A stretch of DNA of 13,190 nt from Bacteroidetes bacterium CG2_30_32_10 (GTDB lineage Bacteria > Bacteroidota > Bacteroidia > Bacteroidales > CG2-30-32-10). Each line of letters starts with the position of its first letter. The first letter of the stretch is position 1. The notes under the pieces were generated by a model, which saw only the letters and a list, made by a program, of their open reading frames with translations, ran no database searches and was not told where the DNA came from. A program made the position numbers and the translations under genes. Of the stretch, positions 7,470 to 13,190 are shown piece by piece. Location of the stretch: NCBI GenBank assembly GCA_001872995.1, contig MNXO01000010.1, positions 1 through 13,190 on the forward strand, read 5' to 3'.

Positions 7470-8345
7470 ATGATAAAATCAATGACAGGTTTTGGAAAGT
7501 CCTCCATAGAACTTGCTGGAAATAAAATTACAATTGAAATAAAGTCATTAAATTGCAAACAAACGGAACTAAACCTTCGAATTTCTGGAAAATACAAAGC
7601 CAAAGAAGCTGAAATACGTTCAGAACTTGCTAAAATGCTCGAAAGAGGGAAGATAGATTTTTTTTTAACAGTAGAAAATACTAATGGCTCAAACAATAAC
7701 TCAGTAAACAAAGTGTTGGTTCATAAATATTTTGAAGACATTGAACTCCTTGCTAAGGACTTGAATCAGCCAGTGCCCTCCGATATTATTTCTTTAATAC
7801 TTAGAATGCCCGATGTGTTTAGCACCGAAAATAAAGATGTAGAAGAAGATGAATGGAATTTTGTTCTTGCAGCGATTAAAGAAACTATTGAAAAATTAAA
7901 CATATTTCGCATTCAAGAAGGAGAAATTTTAGAAAAAGACATTAATAGCCGCATTTATTTAATTAGCAAACTTCTTGCATCTATTGATAAATATGAAGTT
8001 GAAAGAATTAATACAATAAAAACCCGTATAAACAAAAACTTATCCGACTTATTTAGCAAAGAAACAATTGATAGAAATCGCTTTGAACAAGAATTGATTT
8101 ATTATTTAGAAAAAATCGACATTACTGAAGAAAAGGTTCGTCTCAAAAAACATTGTGAATATTTTGCAGAAACCATATCTGACAAAGATTCCAATGGTAA
8201 AAAATTAGGGTTTATTACACAGGAAATAGGTAGAGAAATAAATACCATTGGTTCTAAGGCAAATGACGTGTCTATTCAAAAAATTGTGGTTCAAATGAAA
8301 GATGAACTCGAAAAAGTTAAAGAGCAATTACTTAATATCTTGTAG
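7470..8345 (+). CDS. yicC: YicC/YloC family endoribonuclease
   Basis: The 291-residue protein opens with the family hallmark MIKSMTGFGKSS and continues through the YicC N-terminal domain (about 1-155, including EIKSLNCKQTELNLRIS). The C-terminal DUF1732 region (about 200-291) includes YYLEKIDITEEKVRLKKHC and GFITQEIGREINTIGSKAND, the most conserved stretch of the family. Length is normal. E. coli YicC is a toroidal ribonuclease that acts on RNA, including the small RNA RyhB; activity on specific RNAs here is only inferred. In many bacteria, Bacteroidetes included, yicC is followed by gmk, the guanylate kinase gene. Here the next gene belongs to a secondary-metabolism-like operon after a 154-bp spacer, so the usual neighbour has been separated. 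Confidence 0.96.
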   Translation: MIKSMTGFGKSSIELAGNKITIEIKSLNCKQTELNLRISGKYKAKEAEIRSELAKMLERGKIDFFLTVENTNGSNNNSVNKVLVHKYFEDIELLAKDLNQPVPSDIISLILRMPDVFSTENKDVEEDEWNFVLAAIKETIEKLNIFRIQEGEILEKDINSRIYLISKLLASIDKYEVERINTIKTRINKNLSDLFSKETIDRNRFEQELIYYLEKIDITEEKVRLKKHCEYFAETISDKDSNGKKLGFITQEIGREINTIGSKANDVSIQKIVVQMKDELEKVKEQLLNIL

Positions 8346-8416
8346 GAAACACTATTTTATCTATTTTTTTCGTAATCAACTATATACATCTATTGAAGGG
8401 GTTTTTTATGGTTTAG

Positions 8417-8449
8417 TTTAACCGCTTAACTTATTTTTTTTTACTTTTG
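8417..8449 (+). promoter_or_regulatory. Promoter of the ketosynthase-exporter operon
   Basis: TACTTTTG at 8442-8449 matches TAnnTTTG, and TTTA at 8417-8420 lies 21 bp upstream as a near match to the -33 TTTG. Transcription would start about 8455, leaving a leader of about 45 nt before ATG 8500. This is the only promoter-like site found in the 154-bp gap after yicC, and the four following junctions are too tight for others, so the five genes probably form one transcript. Confidence 0.6.
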
Positions 8450-8499
8450 CAGAGGAAAGGAAAGAGTTGTTTTAAAAGTGAAAATTCTATAAAGAATAG

Positions 8500-9636
8500 A
8501 TGAATAAAGAAGTATTTATAACAAAGCTATCAAAATATTTACCAAATAAAGCTATTTCAAATGATTTAATGGAGAAATACCTTGGTATTATTGACAATAA
8601 GCCATCCTTAGCTCGACGAATCGTACTCAAAAACAATGGAATTTTATCTCGCTATTACGCTTTAGATGAAAACGGAAAAACTACTCATTCTAATACTGAC
8701 CTCACTTCATTAGCTGTACTTGTTTTGTTAGATAAGAATTTCACTAAAAAAAATATTCAATTGCTTTCTTGTGGCACTACATCTCCAGACCAACTTTTAC
8801 CTTCTCACGCAGCTATGGTTCATGGAGCAATTAAAGGTGAAAGTATCGAATTGGCTTCTTTTTCAGGAGCATGTTGTTCGGGAATTCAAGCACTTAAATT
8901 TGGATATTTATCTGTTTTAGCAGGAAACAGCAATAATGCTGTTTGCACAGGTTCTGAAAGAATATCACGTTGGTTATTGGCTAAAAACTTCGAAAGAGAA
9001 ACAGAAAACCTCCATTTGCTTCACGAAAACCCTTATTTAGCATTTGAAAAAGATTTTATTCGTTGGATGCTTTCTGATGGTGCCGGTGCTGCGCTTTTAC
9101 AAAATACGCCTTCTTCTCACATGTCATTAAAAATAGAATGGCTTGATATTACTTCTTATGCAAATGAATTAGAAACCTGTATGTATGCAGGAGCAGAAAA
9201 ACAAAAAGATGCATCTTTGTCTGGTTGGAGCGAATTTGAATCGCAACAATGGTTAAATAAATCTATTTTCTCATTGAAACAAGATGTTAAACTGCTTAGC
9301 GAAAATATTGTTAATTTTGGTTGTCTTTATCTAAAGGAGATTTTAAATAAAAGAAAGTTAAATATTAATGATATTAATTATTTCCTTCCTCATCTATCGT
9401 CCATGTTTTTTAAAAAAAAGATATTTGACGCATTAACTGAAGCAAAAATACCAATACCAGAAGAAAAATGGTTTACTAACCTCACAAAAGTTGGTAATGT
9501 GGGTGCTGCTTCTGCTTACTTAATGTTAGAAGAACTATTATATTCAGGAAAATTAAAAAAAGGTGATAAAATATTATTGATGGTACCCGAAAGTGCAAGG
9601 TTTTCCTATGCCTATTCCTTATTAACTGTTTGTTAA
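8500..9636 (+). CDS. Ketoacyl-ACP synthase III-like enzyme (DarB-like ketosynthase)
   Basis: This 378-residue thiolase-fold enzyme would join an acyl chain to a second acyl or beta-ketoacyl unit by decarboxylative or Claisen condensation in the cytoplasm. The catalytic triad of the FabH group is intact: C126 in SGACCSGIQAL (122-132), H298 in FLPHLSS (295-301) and N333 in GNVGAAS (332-338). SDGAGAALL (192-200) matches the conserved FabH loop. At about 380 residues it is longer than housekeeping FabH (about 320), and the histidine lies in PHLSS rather than HQAN. Both points suggest a specialised synthase such as DarB of dialkylresorcinol and flexirubin pathways. No DarA cyclase gene is adjacent. 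It is the first gene of a tight operon, ending 2 bp before the next start. It could instead make a ketone, an acyl-homoserine-like precursor or a lipid head group; the product is not predictable from sequence alone. Confidence 0.88.
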   Translation: MNKEVFITKLSKYLPNKAISNDLMEKYLGIIDNKPSLARRIVLKNNGILSRYYALDENGKTTHSNTDLTSLAVLVLLDKNFTKKNIQLLSCGTTSPDQLLPSHAAMVHGAIKGESIELASFSGACCSGIQALKFGYLSVLAGNSNNAVCTGSERISRWLLAKNFERETENLHLLHENPYLAFEKDFIRWMLSDGAGAALLQNTPSSHMSLKIEWLDITSYANELETCMYAGAEKQKDASLSGWSEFESQQWLNKSIFSLKQDVKLLSENIVNFGCLYLKEILNKRKLNINDINYFLPHLSSMFFKKKIFDALTEAKIPIPEEKWFTNLTKVGNVGAASAYLMLEELLYSGKLKKGDKILLMVPESARFSYAYSLLTVC

Positions 9637-9638
9637 TT

Positions 9639-10073
9639 ATGAAAATTAAAGATGTTCCCCAAGATGATGATGGCTTTTTACAAGAAGGGAAGGTTAGGGA
9701 CTTATGTTATGCTATAGATGAAGATGGAAATTACAAGCAAGTATTAAGTATTGGCTGGAATCCAAAAAACGAAGCTATGAAATTGGCGTTACAACTTGTT
9801 GATGAGCAAGTTGAAAACACAAAACAAGCCGTGATAGAAGGAAAACTTAGCCCTCTTGCTTATTATATGGAAAAAAACATGATGGATGTTAAGCTATTAT
9901 CACAATACACCGGTATCCCTAAAAGAAAAATCAGAAAACACCTTAACCCCAATGTTTTTTTTAAATTGAAACCCTCATTAATTGAGCAATATGCTAAAAT
10001 ATTTAATCTTTCTATTCAAGATTTATTGAATATTGAATCAGTTAAAATCAGCAAACCCTTCAATGAGGAATAA
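9639..10073 (+). CDS. Small protein with helix-turn-helix-like C-terminal domain
   Basis: The protein has 144 residues if the ATG at 9639 is used. I prefer this to the TTG at 9630, which overlaps the upstream stop. The N-terminal half (about 1-70) is acidic and soluble, with no signal peptide or membrane helix, and contains VLSIGWNPKNEAMKLA (35-50). The C-terminal half (about 82-131) has a compact all-helical pattern, LLSQYTGIPKRKIRKHLNP then IEQYAKIFNLSIQDLLN, which reads like an Xre-type helix-turn-helix: a recognition turn around TGIPKRKIRKH, then a helix pair. It may regulate the operon or have become a structural partner of the ketosynthase. My recollection is that similar small proteins lie beside DarB-like genes in other Bacteroidetes, but I cannot verify that here. 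The gaps are 2 bp upstream and 14 bp downstream. Confidence 0.75.
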   Translation: MKIKDVPQDDDGFLQEGKVRDLCYAIDEDGNYKQVLSIGWNPKNEAMKLALQLVDEQVENTKQAVIEGKLSPLAYYMEKNMMDVKLLSQYTGIPKRKIRKHLNPNVFFKLKPSLIEQYAKIFNLSIQDLLNIESVKISKPFNEE

Positions 10074-10087
10074 TACATAAACTAAGA

Positions 10088-11089
10088 ATGAAGATTAATT
10101 TACAACATAAGCAAGCAGCGCATTGTGAAAATGGGGTAACCTCTAATTTACTTCATTTTTATAACATTCCTCTCAGCGAACCAATGGTTTTTGGGATAGG
10201 TGCTGGTTTGTTTTTTTCGCACATGCCTTTCATCAAATTGAATTTTATTCCTGTAACTTCTTTTAGACCGCTACCTGGTTTTATATTTAAAAGAGTAACC
10301 CGCAGACTTGGCATAAAAACAAAACGTTTTAAATACAGCAATCCTCAACAAGCAATGAATGAAATGGATTTGCTTTTAGAAAAAGGTATTCCTGTTGGCA
10401 TGTTGGTGGGCGTTTTTTATTTATCTTATTTTCCGCAAGAATTTCGTTTCCATTTTAATGCTCATAATTTGGTGGTTTTTGGCAAAGAAAACAACACTTA
10501 TTTTATTAGCGACCCAGTGATGGAGAATGTAGAAACTCTCACCTATGATGAGTTAGCAAAAGTTAGATTTGCCAAAGGAACTTATCCACCCAAAGGAAGA
10601 ATGTATTATATTTCTGAAGTTCCCGAAAAAATTGATTTAAAAGGAGCAATAGTTAAAGGAATTAAACAAGCAAGCAAAGACATGCTAACGATTCCGATAC
10701 CAATGTTCGGTGTAAAAGGAATTAGATTTATGGCAAAAAGACTTAAACGTTGGCCCGAAAAACTTGGCGAAAAAAAAGCCGCGCTATACCTTGGTCAGGT
10801 TATTCGAATGCTCGAAGAAATTGGTACGGGTGGTGCTGGATTTCGTTTTATTTATGCCGCTTTTTTGCAAGAAGCTGCTGGCGTGTTAGAGCAACCTTGG
10901 CTTTTAGAAGTATCTAAAGAAATGACTATTGTTGGTGACAAGTGGAGAGAGTTTGCATACTTAGCAGCTAGAACTTTTAAAAAACGAGGAACTGAAACAG
11001 CTACTTATGAGCAACTCTCTGAATTGCTTATGATTATTGCTAATCAAGAAGAAGAGATTTTTAAAAAATTAAAGAAAATTAGCCTTTGA
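10088..11089 (+). CDS. BtrH_N/DUF4872 protein, putative cysteine-dependent acyltransferase
   Basis: The 333-residue protein has two parts. The N-terminal domain (about 7-145) fits BtrH_N, named for the butirosin enzyme BtrH that moves an aminoacyl group from a carrier protein to an aminoglycoside. It has HCENGVTSNLL (12-22) with C13 as candidate nucleophile, NAHNLVVFG (124-132) with H126, and SDP (141-143) with D142, the Cys-His-Asp order of papain and C39-like folds. The C-terminal part (about 190-320) carries GTGGAGFRFIYAAFLQEAA (246-264), typical of DUF4872. No signal peptide is present, so it should act in the cytoplasm. In this operon it may release or transfer the ketosynthase product, or act on a peptide before export. 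The stop overlaps the next start by 4 bp (TTGA, 11086-11089), implying translational coupling. The substrate is unknown. Confidence 0.87.
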   Translation: MKINLQHKQAAHCENGVTSNLLHFYNIPLSEPMVFGIGAGLFFSHMPFIKLNFIPVTSFRPLPGFIFKRVTRRLGIKTKRFKYSNPQQAMNEMDLLLEKGIPVGMLVGVFYLSYFPQEFRFHFNAHNLVVFGKENNTYFISDPVMENVETLTYDELAKVRFAKGTYPPKGRMYYISEVPEKIDLKGAIVKGIKQASKDMLTIPIPMFGVKGIRFMAKRLKRWPEKLGEKKAALYLGQVIRMLEEIGTGGAGFRFIYAAFLQEAAGVLEQPWLLEVSKEMTIVGDKWREFAYLAARTFKKRGTETATYEQLSELLMIIANQEEEIFKKLKKISL

Positions 11090-11838
11090 ACGATCAAAAT
11101 ATTATAACAATCTCCTGCCTTACTAAGTTTTACAAGGGTTCCGACAAACCTGCTGTAGATGATATTTCTTTTAACATCAAACAGGGTGAAGTTTTTGGAT
11201 TATTAGGACCTAATGGTGCTGGGAAATCAACTATTATAAATATTTTATGCGGCTTATTGACACCAACAAATGGACAAGTTACTATTCATAATTTAATTTT
11301 AGGAAAAAATAATTATAAAATTAAAGAACTAATAGGAGTTGTTCCTCAGGATATTGCTCTTTACCCTAGTCTAACAGCAATGGAAAACCTTATTATTCTT
11401 GGGAAAATTTATGGGCTAAAAGGGAAAGATTTATCAAATAGAATCTATGAATTGCTTACGATGTTTGGTTTAGAAAAAAGCAAAGACCGTAGAATATCTT
11501 ATTTTTCTGGTGGAATGAAACGAAGAATGAACCTTATTGCTGGAATAATTCATAATCCGAAAATCTTATTTTTAGATGAACCAACTGTTGGAATTGACGT
11601 ACAATCAAAGAAAGTAATTCTAGATAATCTTAGGGAAATAAATAAATTAGGAACTACAATTATTTATACATCACACCTAATGGAAGAAGTGCAAAAGATT
11701 TGTACTCGTATTGCCTTTATTGATGAAGGTAAAATTATTGCCGAAGGTATCCCTTCTGAACTTATTAAAAGTGATCCTGCTTTCTTTAATTTGGAGGACG
11801 TGTATCTTAAACTAACTGGGAAAAAACTTAGAGATTAG
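11086..11838 (+). CDS. ABC transporter ATP-binding protein (ABC-2 type exporter)
   Basis: This 250-residue ATPase energises the permease encoded immediately downstream. Motifs are complete: Walker A GPNGAGKST (41-49), Q-loop Q88 in VPQD, signature SGGMKRR (141-147), Walker B LFLDEPT (161-167) and H-loop H197 in TSHLMEE. The overall sequence is of the drug/lipid/polysaccharide exporter class (CcmA/NatA-like) rather than an importer. The start is a TTG inside the TTGA overlap with the upstream stop. No ATG occurs early enough in this frame to preserve the first strand (NIITISCLTKFYKG), so the rare start is well supported and fits re-initiation by the terminating ribosome. Two copies would pair with the permease to form the exporter. 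The cargo is presumably the product of the upstream enzymes, which is inference from operon structure. Confidence 0.95.
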   Translation: MNDQNIITISCLTKFYKGSDKPAVDDISFNIKQGEVFGLLGPNGAGKSTIINILCGLLTPTNGQVTIHNLILGKNNYKIKELIGVVPQDIALYPSLTAMENLIILGKIYGLKGKDLSNRIYELLTMFGLEKSKDRRISYFSGGMKRRMNLIAGIIHNPKILFLDEPTVGIDVQSKKVILDNLREINKLGTTIIYTSHLMEEVQKICTRIAFIDEGKIIAEGIPSELIKSDPAFFNLEDVYLKLTGKKLRD

Positions 11839-13107
11839 ATGCAAAAACTATTTGCTTTACTATATAAAGACGTTTTATTACTTATCAGAGATAGGGCAGG
11901 CATTGCTTTGCTGTTTTTAATGCCCTTGGTTCTTGTGTTTATAATGACGTCTATTCAAGACAATACGTTTAAATCAATTAATGAAAGTGGAATCTCTTTA
12001 TTAATTTTAGATAATGATAATGATTCTCTTGGATTAACCATTGAAAGAGAGCTTGAAAAGTCTAATATATTTACCATCTCCAAAGAGATTAACCACATAA
12101 AACCAACAGAGGCAACATTAAAAGATGCTGTCGCCTCTGGCATTTATCAAATAGGAATAATTATTCCTGCAGAGGTAACCAAAAAGTTAAAAAAAAATAG
12201 CAAAAGAAATATTTCAAGAGCCTTTTCTGGTCTTCCTGCCGATACAACCAATAGAATTGATACATCTCAAATATCTGTTTATATTGACCCTATCACAAAA
12301 AATTCATTTAAAACAACCATTTTTAGTACACTTAGAGAGTTTACTTCAAAAATTGAAAATGAAATAATTATTGCTGAAATTACAAAAGAAATAAATCAAA
12401 GGCTGCCTTTCAATAAAGTTTGTTTAAGTTCCAAAAACAGTATCACTTTCAAAGAGGAGTATGCGCTAAAAGAGAACAGTCGCATTATCCCAAATTCTGT
12501 TCAACACAATGTGCCTGCTTGGACTATGTTTGCCATGTTTTTTATTGTCATTTCTTTGGCTGGAAATATGATTAAAGAAAGAGAAGAAGGCAGTGTCAAT
12601 CGTTTGCTTACTATGCCTTGTTCTTATAGCACTTTTATTACTAGTAAAATATTAATTTACATTTTAGTTTGTTTATTGCAGTTATTGTTAATGCTGTTAA
12701 TGGGGGTTTATTTTTTCCCAACACTCGGCTTGCCTGCACTTAAAATAGGGGTAAACTTTTTTGCTATTTTTATTATTGCGCTTTCTTCTTCTTTAGCAGC
12801 AATTGGTTATGGCGTTCTTATTGGAACATTATCAACCACCCACCAACAAGCTGCAACTTTTGGCTCAATTTCTGTTATGATTCTTGCTGCAATTGGTGGA
12901 GTCTGGGTTCCTGTCTTTGCTATGCCACCTTTTATGCGTAGCATTAGCATTATATCGCCTCTCAATTGGGGTTTAAATGGGTTTTATGAAGTATTTATAA
13001 GAGAAGGCAATACTTTTAGCGTTTTATTCGATTCTTTCAAGTTGATATTGTTTTTTACGCTTTGCTTGCTCACCTCCCTTTTATACAAACGCCTGATTAG
13101 GAAATAA
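11839..13107 (+). CDS. ABC-2 family exporter permease
   Basis: This 422-residue inner-membrane protein starts on the base after the ATPase stop. Topology is that of the ABC2_membrane_3 family. One N-terminal helix (about 23-38) is followed by a large extracytoplasmic domain (about 41-222), then five helices near 227-244, 268-295, 303-331, 339-363 and 396-418. KEREEGSVNRLLTMPCS (about 245-261) is the conserved cytoplasmic coupling segment of this family. Fused-half permeases of this kind, similar to YbhR/YbhS, usually work as homodimers or pairs and export drugs, lipids or small metabolites. No second permease follows directly, so a homodimer is likely. It is the last gene of the operon; the next frame starts about 40 bp downstream with its own promoter-like site. 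Confidence 0.95.
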   Translation: MQKLFALLYKDVLLLIRDRAGIALLFLMPLVLVFIMTSIQDNTFKSINESGISLLILDNDNDSLGLTIERELEKSNIFTISKEINHIKPTEATLKDAVASGIYQIGIIIPAEVTKKLKKNSKRNISRAFSGLPADTTNRIDTSQISVYIDPITKNSFKTTIFSTLREFTSKIENEIIIAEITKEINQRLPFNKVCLSSKNSITFKEEYALKENSRIIPNSVQHNVPAWTMFAMFFIVISLAGNMIKEREEGSVNRLLTMPCSYSTFITSKILIYILVCLLQLLLMLLMGVYFFPTLGLPALKIGVNFFAIFIIALSSSLAAIGYGVLIGTLSTTHQQAATFGSISVMILAAIGGVWVPVFAMPPFMRSISIISPLNWGLNGFYEVFIREGNTFSVLFDSFKLILFFTLCLLTSLLYKRLIRK

Positions 13108-13120
13108 AATATTAATCACT

Positions 13121-13128
13121 TATTTTTG
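13121..13128 (+). promoter_or_regulatory. Possible -7 promoter element for the gene at the right edge
   Basis: TATTTTTG matches TAnnTTTG. No convincing TTTG lies 19-21 bp upstream. Transcription would begin near 13135, placing the ATG at 13157 about 22 nt into the message, as for the sensor gene, and the ATG at 13145 only about 10 nt in. It is a partial match in very AT-rich DNA. Confidence 0.35.
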
Positions 13129-13144
13129 TATTTATTTATTAGCT

Positions 13145-13190
13145 ATGCAAATATTTATGAAAAAAATTTATTTTCTTTTTCTTTTACTTT
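13145..13190 (+). CDS. Start of an exported protein (3' end outside window)
   Basis: The frame opening at ATG 13145 reads MQIFMKKIYFLFLLL to the window edge. The in-frame ATG at 13157 gives MKKIYFLFLLL, a basic start followed by a hydrophobic run that looks like a Sec signal peptide. The second start is preferred because it gives the shorter, standard signal sequence and a better leader length from the TATTTTTG site. Only about 15 codons are visible, so no family can be named. It may belong to the same functional neighbourhood as the exporter operon or be unrelated. Confidence 0.5.
   Translation, partial: MQIFMKKIYFLFLLL

Noticed and set aside
8346..8440. Possible terminator after yicC
   Set aside because: There are T-runs near 8361 and 8402, but no convincing GC stem precedes them.
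9630..9638. TTG at 9630 as the start of the HTH-like protein
   Set aside because: It overlaps the ketosynthase stop and adds only three residues. The ATG at 9639 is a better start and gives a normal MKIKDVPQ N-terminus.
1..13190. CRISPR arrays, tRNA or rRNA genes, insertion sequences
   Set aside because: No regularly spaced repeats, no clover-leaf or rRNA-like segments, and no transposase motifs were seen on either strand.

Overview
The window is AT-rich, with almost all genes on the + strand, short spacers, few recognisable Shine-Dalgarno sequences, and several upstream sites of the form TAnnTTTG. That is the -7 element read by the Bacteroidetes primary sigma factor. Together with the gene families present (cache/HAMP/GAF/PAS sensor, YicC, DarB-like ketosynthase with a BtrH_N protein), this points to a member of the phylum Bacteroidota. 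I cannot place it lower than that.

Left edge (1-1778): the 3' end of a PD-(D/E)XK type II restriction endonuclease is followed 3 bp later by a beta-class DNA methyltransferase. The methyltransferase reading frame runs into a 135-bp imperfect inverted repeat (1317-1451). The arms pair in blocks of 9, 9 and 6 bases with an asymmetric bulge and a 72-nt loop, a layout that resembles an integron attC site. The remaining spacer has lost any intact gene, although one minus-strand frame with a single internal stop is visible. I read this part as an acquired restriction-modification unit sitting next to core genes.

Middle (1779-8345): a complete primosomal helicase PriA; a membrane sensor with cache, HAMP, GAF, coiled coil and PAS but no visible output domain, preceded by a very good Bacteroidetes promoter; a glyoxalase-II-like metallo-beta-lactamase-fold hydrolase; and the endoribonuclease YicC. 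The last three lie head to tail with small gaps.

Right part (8346-13190): a promoter followed by a tightly packed five-gene operon, with gaps of 2, 14, -4 and 0 bp. The genes encode a ketoacyl synthase III-like enzyme with an intact Cys-His-Asn triad, a 144-residue protein with a helix-turn-helix-like C-terminus, a BtrH_N/DUF4872 protein with a papain-like Cys-His-Asp set, an ABC ATPase that begins with TTG, and an ABC-2 permease. The likely logic is to make or load an acyl-derived small molecule, transfer it, and export it. No acyl carrier protein, DarA-type cyclase or phosphopantetheinyl transferase is visible here, so the product is unknown. The window ends in the first codons of an exported protein that has its own TAnnTTTG site.
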